Assembly: GCF_036032445.1 (NCBI RefSeq)
Contig: NZ_CP107932.1
Coordinates: forward strand, 5,706,501 to 5,770,500
Length of the DNA stretch: 64,000 nucleotides
Direction of reading: 5' to 3'
Source of the DNA: Nocardia sp. NBC_00416
GTDB lineage: Bacteria > Actinomycetota > Actinomycetes > Mycobacteriales > Mycobacteriaceae
In this document: in pieces, positions 33,780 to 41,507 of the stretch
Layout of the letters: every line of letters begins with the position of its first letter
Numbering within the stretch: the first letter of the stretch is position 1
Made by a program: the position numbers and the translations under genes
Notes under the pieces: model-generated
What the model was told of the DNA's origin: nothing
Database searches by the model: none
The model's input: the letters and a program-made list of their open reading frames with translations, nothing else

Positions 33780-34012
33780 CCTTCGCGAGCAACCCCACTC
33801 CTCGCCTTCGCGAGCGAGCTCACTTCTCACCTTCGCCGGTGGGTTCGTTTCTTGCGCTGCCGGGCGAGCTCACCTCTCACATTCCCGAGCAAAACCGCTT
33901 CTACCTCCACGCGCGGTCTGGCTTCTCGTGCTCGGGAGCGAGCCCGCATTCTGGCCTCCGGCAGTTCCAGACTCTCGCTTTCACGAGCGAAGCCCGCGTC
34001 TCACCTCGCGGG
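33780..34012 (+). repeat. Degenerate tandem repeat, about 25-nt period
   Basis: From 33780 the sequence falls into units of about 25 bases. The best unit is CTTCGCGAGCGAGCTCAC followed by TTCTCA, at 33806-33829; related units begin at 33780, 33830, 33855, 33880, 33905 and 33930, with one- to two-base slips in later ones up to about 34012. The period is not a multiple of three, so it is not a protein repeat. 34013-34290 holds no supported gene. Confidence 0.6.
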
Positions 34013-34290
34013 CTGACCGACATCCTCGTCGTAGGCCAGGCGGAGTCGATTCTGTCCAGCTACCGGGGCGATGGTTCGGTGATTATGACCTATCCCATGT
34101 TTTCTCAGCCGGGGAGCGCGGTGGCCTGCCGTGCTATCTGCAGGTTGGCCGGGCGCTACCTCTGAGGTTGACGCTTCATCATGCATCGGCCGGTGTGCTG
34201 GTTTACCATGGGCAACCATCTGTTCGTCTGCCCGGAAAGGTGGTATCGCCGGGCTATTTTCGCACTATCGATCGAGGGGATGGCTGGCGC

Positions 34291-35532
34291 ATGGCCGTGG
34301 GTCGCAGCAGGCGATTACTCGCAGTAGCCGGGGCGGCGGGGTTCCTGGGGCTACTCGGGGGGCCGATAGTCGCGCAAGCCGATCCAGTGCGAGGTCCGGT
34401 CGTCCAACAGGGACCAACCGGTAGTGCCGGCGGAGTTGTCCCACCGGAGACGGAAGGGCCGGAATCCGATGCCGGGGGACCGCTCTCGATCCCGAGCGGC
34501 GCGGGGAGTGGTGAACCTGCTGGTCCCGACGACGGTACCGGTGGTAGCGGCGCGGACTCCGGTGCGGACGCACAATGGCAGCCGCTGGACATTCCGGGCC
34601 GCAGCGGTGTCGCGGAACCCTCCGCACCGGTCGGAACTGCCGCCCCCGCTATATCGGTTCCCGAGCCCGCATCGGTCGCTGAACCGGTGGGCGCCGCCGG
34701 ACTTGCCACCGCACTGGGAACGATCCTTGCCACCGGTTCGGCGGCCGTGGGTTCGGCCGCTGCCGCCCCCCTCGCCGTGACCGGTTCCGCCGCTCTGGGT
34801 GCCGGTTCCGCCGCGGTCGGCACCGGTTCGGCCGCGGTGGGGTCGGCCGGGTTGGGAGTCGGTGTGACCGGTTCGGCCGCGCTCGGTACCGGCTCCGCGG
34901 TGCTGGGTACGGGTTCCGCTGCCCTGGGTACGGGTTCGGCGGCGTTGGGTTCGGCGGGTGTCGGTGTGCTGGGTACGGGTTCGGCGGCGTTGGGTTCGGC
35001 GGGTGTCGGTGTGCTGGGTACGGGTTCGGCGGCGTTGGGTTCGGCGGGCGTGGGTGTGCTGGGTACCGGGTCGGCCGGTGTCGGTTCCGCGGCTGTCGGT
35101 TCGGCCGCACTGGGCTCCGCCGCAGTCGGTTCGGCGGCTCCTCTTCTCCTGCTGTTGCTTCCGGTGCCGCCGCTTCCGGCACCGGTCGGGCCGCCGTTGG
35201 CGCTGCCGGCGCCTGGAGCCGGTGCCGGCGCGGCGCCGAATATCGCGATTGCGGTTGTGCCCCCAGGGGTCCCGGCGCCGCCTGCCGCTTCCGGCCCGCC
35301 CGCTTCGGGTGGCGGTGCGCCGGCGATCGCGGCCGCGCCGCCGAGTCACGCGATACGGCCGACCAATGCCGAAGGCGTGCTGCCCGAACCCAAGGTCCTG
35401 TCCGTGATCGGCGGACTGGTCGCACTGGCCATCGCCGGCACCGGCTCGGCCGTGATGAGTTTTCAGAGTGCCGCGCAGGCGCAGGCACGGATCGATGCCG
35501 CGCGTGCCGAATTCTTCGGAACGGGTGCGTGA
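34291..35532 (+). CDS. Secreted or anchored glycine-zipper repeat protein
   Basis: A 413-residue protein with a signal peptide (RRLLAVAGAAGFLGLLGG then AQADP). Next comes a Gly/Ser/Pro/Asp-rich region to about residue 145, then about 130 residues of GSAALG, GSAVLG and GVGVLG repeats with GxxxG spacing. A Leu-run (APLLLLLLPVPPLP), a Pro/Ala-rich stretch and a C-terminal hydrophobic helix (VLSVIGGLVALAIAGTG) follow. Three perfect or near-perfect 45-nt units encode part of the repeat. It may be membrane-anchored or form an assembly; no known family is recognised. It overlaps the metallopeptidase gene by four bases, so they form one operon. Start ATG 34291 lacks a strong ribosome site. Confidence 0.65.
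   Translation: MAVGRSRRLLAVAGAAGFLGLLGGPIVAQADPVRGPVVQQGPTGSAGGVVPPETEGPESDAGGPLSIPSGAGSGEPAGPDDGTGGSGADSGADAQWQPLDIPGRSGVAEPSAPVGTAAPAISVPEPASVAEPVGAAGLATALGTILATGSAAVGSAAAAPLAVTGSAALGAGSAAVGTGSAAVGSAGLGVGVTGSAALGTGSAVLGTGSAALGTGSAALGSAGVGVLGTGSAALGSAGVGVLGTGSAALGSAGVGVLGTGSAGVGSAAVGSAALGSAAVGSAAPLLLLLLPVPPLPAPVGPPLALPAPGAGAGAAPNIAIAVVPPGVPAPPAASGPPASGGGAPAIAAAPPSHAIRPTNAEGVLPEPKVLSVIGGLVALAIAGTGSAVMSFQSAAQAQARIDAARAEFFGTGA
34933..35067 (+). repeat. Three tandem 45-nt units within the repeat protein gene
   Basis: Units begin at 34933, 34978 and 35023, each encoding GSAALGSAGVGVLGT. The first two are nearly identical at nucleotide level and the third differs by a few bases, indicating recent in-frame duplication. 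Confidence 0.85.
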
Positions 35533-36050
35533 TCGCGATGACGCAGAGCCGTACACAGAGCGCTCGCGCCTACCGCCGGGTCGCCGCCGCGGTCGACGCG
35601 GTGTGCGCGATCGCCGCCGATGCCGACGCCACCACGCTGGAACAAGTGGTGGAGGCGGTCGCGGCCGAACGCGGACGTCCGATCGAGATCGCCGACGCCG
35701 ACCTCGGTCCCGGTGTCTGCGGGCAGCGGCGGTACTACCCGAACAAGGACATCATCGTGCTGGCCAGTGCGCTACCGAGCCGGGACCATACGCTCGCGCA
35801 CGAGCTCGGGCATATCGTCTTCGATCACGAAGGCGCCCCGGCCCCGGAGGTGACACTCGAGGTGAGCGATGAGCTCATCGCCTACATGTTGAGTCAACGC
35901 GCACATCAGACCGCGCTCGAGGACGGCGAGGACGACCAGGCCGAATGGGAGGCCGAGACTTTCGCCGCCATGCTGATGACGCGTCTGCGTGTGTTCAACA
36001 GCCGGGGCGCGGGCGTCTCGGTCCTTCGATTCGATGAGGCACTGGGATGA
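35529..36050 (+). CDS. ImmA/IrrE-family metallopeptidase
   Basis: A 173-residue cytosolic zinc peptidase. The HELGH active site is in HTLAHELGHIVFDH (about residue 95), with the third acidic ligand probably in AEWEAETFAAMLM, the usual HEXXH plus E-F-A motif of ImmA/IrrE. Such proteases cleave XRE-type repressors in response to stress or mating signals. Here an EspR-like XRE gene lies downstream on the other strand. The GTG at 35529 overlaps the previous stop; ATG 35538 is an alternative. The next gene starts four bases before its stop. Confidence 0.88.
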   Translation: MIAMTQSRTQSARAYRRVAAAVDAVCAIAADADATTLEQVVEAVAAERGRPIEIADADLGPGVCGQRRYYPNKDIIVLASALPSRDHTLAHELGHIVFDHEGAPAPEVTLEVSDELIAYMLSQRAHQTALEDGEDDQAEWEAETFAAMLMTRLRVFNSRGAGVSVLRFDEALG

Positions 36051-37069
36051 CGTTCTGGTTGACCGCCCTGCTGGTCTGGGTCGCTGCCGGCGCCCGAGTG
36101 GGACGTGTACTCGTCAAACCCGCGACCACCGCCAGGGTGGCGATCGTCGTGGCCGTCGCCGCGGTGGCGCTGGCATGCACAGCCGCGATACCCGATGTGG
36201 CACTGGCCGTCGACAATCTGCTGCCTGGGGGTTTACCGCCGGGCCGGCTGTCGGAAGGTGTGGTGGTCGCCGCGTGGCTGCTCTTCGCCACCGCCACGTC
36301 GGTGGTCGCTTCGGCGGCCTGGCCGGTGGTGTCACGCCGTAATCTGCGCCAGATCGCCTCGTGCATATACGGAATGGGACTCTTCGCGGTTATCGCTGGG
36401 CTGAGCACTTCGTTCACCGCCGCCTGGGTGGTGACCGCGGCGGCCGCGCTCTTCGTCATCGTGACCGGCCTGCGCAATCTGAGCTGGACAGCGCTCGGCC
36501 GCGGCATCGCGGTCTACATCACCGGCACCGTGCTGGTGGTCCTGCTGGCGGTGGGCCAGATTCAGCGCGGTATGGCCGGCGCCGCCCGGCCCGATCCCGG
36601 ACGGCCGGCCTGGGCCTGGCCGTTCTGGCAGGTGGCCGCATTGCTGATCGCCTTCGGGGCGGTGTGGATCGTGGTCGAGATGTGGACGCGCGCGCGATTG
36701 CTGCTGCGGCGGGTGCAGACGCTGCACAAGGTGCTGGTGAAGCGTTTCCCGGAGGTCGTCCAAGAGGAGACCGGGACTTCGACTCAGCTCAAGGCATCGG
36801 ATCGGGTGGCTCAGATCTTGGACGCGCTGTATCTGCAGTCCGGCGGTGGCGTCGAGATCGCCACTGCCGGAGAGCCTCCCGCCGCGGTTTCGGCTCGTGC
36901 CGAACAGGTGGCGCAGTGGGCGCGGCATCCCCTCGGCCGGGTCGTGGTGGACTCACGGTGGATCGCACCACCGGAAGGCATGAGCCCGCGCGGCTGGGTG
37001 CAGGCGATCGCCGCGGCGTTCGAGGCGCAGCCGGAAGCCGTGAAACGGCCCGACGCCTCGGTTCGGTAG
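36047..37069 (+). CDS. Seven-helix membrane protein, MAB_1171c/DUF6545-like
   Basis: A 340-residue integral membrane protein. Seven hydrophobic helices occupy residues 1-225 (for example LLVWVAAGARVGRVL, VVAAWLLFATATSVVASAA and FWQVAALLIAFGAVWIVVEM). A soluble C-terminal domain follows, starting LLLRRVQTLHKVLVKRFPEV, which resembles the DUF6545 tail of MAB_1171c-type proteins. These proteins occur beside ImmA/IrrE and XRE genes in actinobacteria and have no proven function. It overlaps the metallopeptidase gene (ATGA), so the two should be made together; it may sense an envelope signal for the protease. Confidence 0.7.
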   Translation: MTFWLTALLVWVAAGARVGRVLVKPATTARVAIVVAVAAVALACTAAIPDVALAVDNLLPGGLPPGRLSEGVVVAAWLLFATATSVVASAAWPVVSRRNLRQIASCIYGMGLFAVIAGLSTSFTAAWVVTAAAALFVIVTGLRNLSWTALGRGIAVYITGTVLVVLLAVGQIQRGMAGAARPDPGRPAWAWPFWQVAALLIAFGAVWIVVEMWTRARLLLRRVQTLHKVLVKRFPEVVQEETGTSTQLKASDRVAQILDALYLQSGGGVEIATAGEPPAAVSARAEQVAQWARHPLGRVVVDSRWIAPPEGMSPRGWVQAIAAAFEAQPEAVKRPDASVR

Positions 37070-37253
37070 TTGCCCGAGGTATGCGGTATGTCCGTTACGT
37101 CACTGTGATTATCTCCGGATGCGGCCTTGGAATCATGCCGAGCGGTCGGTCCGTATTCCTCAGGACCGCAGATGTTCAGGCATGGCGATACCTTCACCGA
37201 AGGAATTCGGGTGGCCGCCTGGAAGGTGGCACAGGGATTTCTATCAACAGGCA

Positions 37254-37293
37254 TCAGCGCGGTGTGGCCCCGACCGGGGCCACACCGCGCTGA
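37254..37293. terminator. 18-bp perfect hairpin between convergent genes
   Basis: Arms 37254-37271 and 37276-37293 are perfectly complementary around GACC, ten bases from the EspR-like stop. It should end transcription from both sides. Confidence 0.85.
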
Positions 37294-37302
37294 CTGTCCC
37301 TG

Positions 37303-37719
37303 CTATTCGGTGCCGTCCGGAGGAATTTCGGGCAAGCCTTCGCTTGCACGCAGTTTCTCCGCCATGGAGGTGAGGAGATTCTGTGACTCCTCGGACAGGT
37401 CGAATGCCCTGCTGGAGAGCCGCCGCAGCCCGTAACCCTGTAGCTGCGATAGAAGTTCCAGATCATGGTCGATCTTCGCGGCGTAGATGTCGTTGAAGAA
37501 GTAGTCGGGCTTGACCTTGAAGAACTTCGCCAGGGCGGCGACCGTCTCATCAGAAGGATTCGTTCGCTGGCCCGACCGCAACTGCGACAGATACGGTTTG
37601 GAGATCGGATGACCGGATGCCGTCAGTGCTGCCGCTACCTCTGCATTGGTATGCGGCTTTCGCCCCGGGGGATGCACGGTTTCGAACAGCTTGTTCAGCC
37701 GCGCCGCGAAATCAGCCAT
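37303..37719 (-). CDS. EspR-like XRE-family regulator
   Basis: A 138-residue protein close in layout to mycobacterial EspR: FAARLNKLFETVHPPGRKPH, then TNAEVAAALTASGHPISKPYLSQLRSGQR with NPSDETVAALAKFFKVKPDYF, and a C-terminal dimer helix. EspR is a nucleoid-associated protein that controls ESX-1 genes; other paralogues exist. I set the start at ATG 37719; an in-frame ATG eight codons upstream has a weaker match. It faces the ImmA/IrrE-membrane protein operon and could be the target of that protease (inference). Confidence 0.82.
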   Translation of the reverse strand: MADFAARLNKLFETVHPPGRKPHTNAEVAAALTASGHPISKPYLSQLRSGQRTNPSDETVAALAKFFKVKPDYFFNDIYAAKIDHDLELLSQLQGYGLRRLSSRAFDLSEESQNLLTSMAEKLRASEGLPEIPPDGTE

Positions 37720-37836
37720 TGTGAGCCGCCCAATTCCCTTCACTGTACTAACAGTCGTTATCTCGGATACCTATCATTGATATTAGCGGCTCAGTAACTG
37801 AAAACCTACGCCTGAATCAGGATTTCCTTGAAGCTT

Positions 37837-38025
37837 CTAGGCATGTATCAGGAGAAGTGGACCGTGGTACCGCGTTTGCGGGTTGCCCGCACGGATCTTG
37901 TGGACTCCTGATACCACCAGGTAGCCGCCCGTCGCGGGGGTCTTCCCGAGCGGGCGGCGAGTAGCCTCTGGATAGCTGGTACCCCTTCCAGTAGTGTGCC
38001 ACGGCCATTGTGTGGCGTACGACAC
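37837..38025 (-). pseudogene. ASCH-like domain fragment
   Basis: A 62-codon minus-strand frame. Its second half, GGYLVVSGVHKIRAGNPQTR then YHGPLLLIHA, resembles the ASCH pattern with an R-Y-x-GPLLIHA motif at its end. The first half does not look like the family, and the frame stops right after the motif. It is probably a decayed or truncated copy. The rest of the 37720-38081 gap has no supportable gene. Confidence 0.4.
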
Positions 38026-38081
38026 GTCTGCTGAAAGTTGAGATGAACGTTCAACCTACCGTGTGGAATTTACGGTGGTTA

Positions 38082-38121
38082 CGGGGCCCGTGGGTCCATG
38101 GGCGGCCGCACTCGGGCCCCG
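38082..38121 (-). terminator. Hairpin downstream of fadA5
   Basis: CGGGGCCCG and CGGGCCCCG (9 bp) across a 22-base loop, 34 bases after the fadA5 stop on the minus strand. A modest terminator. Confidence 0.5.
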
Positions 38122-38154
38122 TCGTCCTGTCGCGGCAGGGAATTCGGCGGTCGC

Positions 38155-39318
38155 CTACAGGCGTTCGATGATGGTTCCTGTCGCGAGTGCGCCACCGGCG
38201 CACATGAGAACCATGCCGATATTTCGATCGGAACGCTCCAGTTCGTGCAAGGCCGTGGTGATCAGCCGGGACCCCGTCGAACCGACCGGATGGCCGAGGG
38301 CGATCGCGCCGCCGTTCACATTCACCCGGTCCATATCCGGTTTGTGGACCTGGGCCCAGGACAATGCCACGGACGCGAACGCCTCGTTGATCTCGAACAG
38401 ATCAATATCGTTGATGCTCATACCGGATCGCTCCAGCAGCCGGGCACAGGCCTGCACCGGGCCGTCGAGGTGGAACTCCGGCTCGGATCCGACGAGGCAC
38501 TGGGTCACGATCCGGGCCCGCGGCCGCAGACCCTCCCGCTCGGCTGCCTTCTCATCCATCAGCAGCACCGCCGCCGCGCCGTCGGAGATCTGCGAAGACG
38601 TACCGGCGGTGTGGATTCCGCCCTCCAGCACCGGCTTCAGTTTGGCGAGGCTTTCCGCCGAGGTCTCCCGGAGCCCTTGGTCGCGGCTGACCTCCTGCTT
38701 CTCTCCGGTCGGGTTGCCCTCTTTGTCGACCACCGGCGCGGTCAGCGTGAGCACTTCGCGATCGAACCGGCCCTCGGCCCAGGCCTGCGCGGCCAGCCGC
38801 TGGGACCGGACGCCGAGCGCGTCCACATCCTCGCGAGTGATGCCGCGCCGCTCGGCGATCCGCTCGGCGGCCTCGAACTGGTTGGGCATATCGATATCCC
38901 AGGAGGCGGGACGGCGCGGCCCGGCCTGCTCGCCGACGTTGGCGCCCAGCGGAACCTGACTCATCGCCTCGACCCCGCATGCGACGCCGATATCGATGGC
39001 GCCGGCCGCGATCAGACCGGCGATCAGGTGGTTGGCCTGCTGGGCCGAACCGCACTGGGCGTCGATCGTCGTGGCGCCCACCTGCCACGGCAGGCCGGCG
39101 GCCAGCCATGCCGTGCGAGTGACATTGTTGGATTGCGCGCCCGCCTGGGTGACGCAGCCGCCGATGATCTGCTCGACTTTGGCGGGGTCGAGGTGGGCGC
39201 GATCGAGCAGCCCGCGCTGGGCGAGACCGAGGATCTCGGTGGCGTGCAGCCCGGACAGCCAGCCGTTGCGCTTGCCGATGGGGGTACGAGCTGCCTCGAC
39301 GATAACGGGTGTGCCCAT
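38155..39318 (-). CDS. fadA5: FadA5, thiolase of sterol side-chain degradation
   Basis: A 387-residue thiolase. Catalytic Cys in TIDAQCGSAQQANHL, NEAF in EINEAFASVALSW, His in GGAIALGHPVGSTGSR and the second Cys in MCAGGALATG are intact. FadA5 cleaves the 3-oxo-C24 side-chain CoA ester, releasing acetyl-CoA and a C22 product. Start ATG 39318 has AAAGG upstream; a 34-codon extension to 39420 runs across the KstR box and was rejected. It is divergent from cyp125 with two KstR boxes between. Confidence 0.93.
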   Translation of the reverse strand: MGTPVIVEAARTPIGKRNGWLSGLHATEILGLAQRGLLDRAHLDPAKVEQIIGGCVTQAGAQSNNVTRTAWLAAGLPWQVGATTIDAQCGSAQQANHLIAGLIAAGAIDIGVACGVEAMSQVPLGANVGEQAGPRRPASWDIDMPNQFEAAERIAERRGITREDVDALGVRSQRLAAQAWAEGRFDREVLTLTAPVVDKEGNPTGEKQEVSRDQGLRETSAESLAKLKPVLEGGIHTAGTSSQISDGAAAVLLMDEKAAEREGLRPRARIVTQCLVGSEPEFHLDGPVQACARLLERSGMSINDIDLFEINEAFASVALSWAQVHKPDMDRVNVNGGAIALGHPVGSTGSRLITTALHELERSDRNIGMVLMCAGGALATGTIIERL

Positions 39319-39346
39319 CTTGAACCTTTCGTTTCGGACATAAAAC

Positions 39347-39360
39347 TGTAACGTGTTCCA
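39347..39360. promoter_or_regulatory. KstR-type operator, fadA5 side
   Basis: TGTAACGTGTTCCA matches TnnAACnnGTTnnA completely, 29 bases upstream of the fadA5 ATG. Confidence 0.9.
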
Positions 39361-39426
39361 CGCACGGGCGGGGGCAAGATCAGACCGGTTTCTTTCCTCA
39401 TTCTCGCGCCTGTGCTTCAATGATTG

Positions 39427-39440
39427 TAGAACGTGTTTCA
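39427..39440. promoter_or_regulatory. KstR-type operator, cyp125 side
   Basis: TAGAACGTGTTTCA matches TnnAACnnGTTnnA completely, 21 bases upstream of the cyp125 GTG. Confidence 0.9.
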
Positions 39441-39461
39441 GTTTGTCGAAGGAGACATCTG

Positions 39462-40733
39462 GTGGTGGATACGCGCATGGCTCGGCCGAACCTGCCGGAC
39501 GGGTTCGACGTCACGGACCCCGACATGTACGTGCAGCGGATTCCGGTCGAGGAGTTCGCCGAACTCCGGCGTACCGCGCCGATCTGGTGGCAGGAGAAAT
39601 CGCCGGAGGTCGGCGGTTTCCACGATGACGGCTTCTGGGTCGTCAGCAAGCACGCCGATGTCAAGGAGGTCTCGCGGCGCAGCGATGTGTTCTCGACCTT
39701 CGAGAACACCGCGCTGCCGCGCTTCAACGACGATATCGAGCGTGAGCAGATCGAACTGCAGCGTTTCATTCTGCTGAACATGGACCCGCCCGAGCACACT
39801 CGGATGCGCAAGATCATCTCGCGCGGGTTCACCCCACGCGCGATCAACTCGCTGCGGGAGGAGCTGTCGAAGCGGACCGAGGCCATCGTCAAGGCCGCGG
39901 CCGAGGCCGGGTCCGGCGATTTCGTCACCCAGATCGCCTGCGAACTGCCCCTGCAGGCGATCGCCGAACTGATCGGCGTCCCGCAGGAAGACCGGATGAA
40001 GGTGTTCACCTGGTCCAACGAGATGACCGGCTACGACGATCCGGAAATCGATGTGGATCCGGTGCAGGCCTCCACCGAGCTGCTCGGGTACGCGTACATG
40101 ATGGCCGAGGCCCGTAAGGCGTGTCCGGCCGACGATATCGTCACCACCCTGGTCGAAGCCGATATCGACGGCGAATCCCTCAAGTCCGAGGAATTCGGCT
40201 TCTTCGTGATGCTGCTGGCGGTCGCGGGCAACGAGACCACCCGCAACGCCATCACCCACGGCATGATCGCGTTCCTGGAGAACCCGGATCAGTGGGAGCT
40301 CTACAAGAAGGAACGCCCCAAGACCACAGCCGACGAGATCATTCGGTGGGCCAGCCCGATCACCACCTTCCAGCGCACCGCACTCGAGGACACCGAGCTG
40401 GGCGGCGTGCAGATCAAGAAGGGCCAGCGGGTCCTGATGCTCTACCGGTCGGCGAACTTCGACGAGGACGTCTTCGAGAACCCGATGAAGTTCGACATCA
40501 TGCGCGAGGACAACCAGCACGTGGCGTTCGGTGGTACCGGCGCGCACTACTGCATCGGCGCCAACCTGGCCAAGCTGGAGATCGACCTGATCTTCAACGC
40601 GATCGCCGACCACATGCCGGATATCACCAAACTGGGCGACCCCAAGCGGCTGCGCTCGGGTTGGCTGAACGGCATCAAGGAGTTCGAGGTCGACTACAAG
40701 ACCTGCCCGGTGACGGGTAAGAGCGGAAGCTGA
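39462..40733 (+). CDS. cyp125: CYP125, steroid C26/C27 monooxygenase
   Basis: A 423-residue cytochrome P450. The I-helix is LLAVAGNETTRNAITHG, ETTR giving the oxygen-activating Thr. The heme signature is FGGTGAHYCIGANLAKLE, with the Cys axial ligand. CYP125 oxidises the terminal methyl of the sterol side chain to an alcohol, aldehyde and acid. GGAG at 39451 favours GTG 39462, giving a short VVDTRMARPNLPDGFDV start; ATG 39477 is possible. No ferredoxin gene is adjacent; the ferredoxin at 60158 is a candidate donor. Confidence 0.95.
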   Translation: MVDTRMARPNLPDGFDVTDPDMYVQRIPVEEFAELRRTAPIWWQEKSPEVGGFHDDGFWVVSKHADVKEVSRRSDVFSTFENTALPRFNDDIEREQIELQRFILLNMDPPEHTRMRKIISRGFTPRAINSLREELSKRTEAIVKAAAEAGSGDFVTQIACELPLQAIAELIGVPQEDRMKVFTWSNEMTGYDDPEIDVDPVQASTELLGYAYMMAEARKACPADDIVTTLVEADIDGESLKSEEFGFFVMLLAVAGNETTRNAITHGMIAFLENPDQWELYKKERPKTTADEIIRWASPITTFQRTALEDTELGGVQIKKGQRVLMLYRSANFDEDVFENPMKFDIMREDNQHVAFGGTGAHYCIGANLAKLEIDLIFNAIADHMPDITKLGDPKRLRSGWLNGIKEFEVDYKTCPVTGKSGS

Positions 40734-40751
40734 CTGTTCCGCAGAGCGACC

Positions 40752-40794
40752 TGGCCCGGCCCCGTGTACCGACCTGGTGTGCGGGGCCGGGCCA
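40752..40794. terminator. Hairpin between cyp125 and the TetR gene
   Basis: TGGCCCGGCCCCG and CGGGGCCGGGCCA pair over 13 bp across a 17-base loop in the convergent gap, followed by ATTTC. Confidence 0.75.
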
Positions 40795-40833
40795 TTTCAC
40801 GGAACGTGGTTCGGTTCGGGGCTGTCGAGTAAT

Positions 40834-41436
40834 TCAGAACGCTTTCATCGCGAGGTCTGCCACATGAACGAGGTCCGCCGCTGTCGCGCCGTCGCGGGCG
40901 CGCTGTGACATGCCTTGGATCACCACGGCGAAGAAGTTCGCGAGTGCGCCGGAGTCGCTGTCGGACGGTAGTTCGCCTGTCTCCTTGGCAACCTCGAGCC
41001 GGTTGTGGAACTCCTGCAGATTGGCATTGCGGATATCGCGCAGGTAGGACTCGACCTCGGCGTCCTGTTCGGTGATGTTGGTCGCAGCGGTGATGATCAG
41101 GCAGCCGGGTGGGTGCGCCGGGTCCGGGTAGATTTTCGCGGCGTCGTGCAGGATGCGATCGAACGCGGTCCGGGCGGTGGGGGATTCGTCGAGGGCGCGG
41201 CGCACGAACGCGGCGTGTGGGGTGGCGGAATAGAAGTCGACGGCTTCCCGGAACAATGATGGCTTGTCTCCGAACGCCTTGTACAGGCTCGCCGACCGTA
41301 TGCCCATGGCGGTGGTGAGATCGCTGAGCGAGGTGGCGTGATAGCCGCGTTCCCAGAACAGTCGGGTCGCGGCGGCCAGTGCCGTGCCTCGATCGAAGGA
41401 CCGAGGGCGTCCGCGCGTCGTTGCCGCCATGTCCAC
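40834..41436 (-). CDS. TetR-family regulator of the divergent SDR
   Basis: A 200-residue TetR protein. The HTH is LFWERGYHATSLSDLTTAMG then SASLYKAFGDKPSLF. The ligand domain contains HPPGCLIITAATNITEQ, typical of the TetR subgroup found with SDR and quinone-type enzymes. ATG 41436 and an ATG two codons later are both possible. A 15-bp near-perfect dyad overlaps the divergent promoter at 41443-41487, so it probably represses both itself and the SDR. Confidence 0.88.
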   Translation of the reverse strand: MDMAATTRGRPRSFDRGTALAAATRLFWERGYHATSLSDLTTAMGIRSASLYKAFGDKPSLFREAVDFYSATPHAAFVRRALDESPTARTAFDRILHDAAKIYPDPAHPPGCLIITAATNITEQDAEVESYLRDIRNANLQEFHNRLEVAKETGELPSDSDSGALANFFAVVIQGMSQRARDGATAADLVHVADLAMKAF

Positions 41437-41442
41437 ATTGTA

Positions 41443-41487
41443 GGTCGATCACTCAACAACATGCTATGTTTTGTTGATTGATCGACC
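41443..41487. promoter_or_regulatory. TetR operator with 15-bp arms
   Basis: GGTCGATCACTCAAC and GTTGATTGATCGACC match at 14 of 15 positions around 15 bases. It lies between the TetR and SDR starts. The arms are longer than most TetR sites and may hold two dimers. Confidence 0.8.
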
Positions 41488-41507
41488 AACAATTGGAAGG
41501 CCGTACC

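Noticed and set aside
33780..34012. A CRISPR-like array
   Set aside because: Units are adjacent without unique spacers, and they are degenerate; no cas genes are nearby.
33839..34290. Coding extension upstream of the repeat protein start
   Set aside because: The frames run through the 25-nt repeats and have no signal peptide, ribosome site or protein-like composition; the signal peptide begins at 34291.
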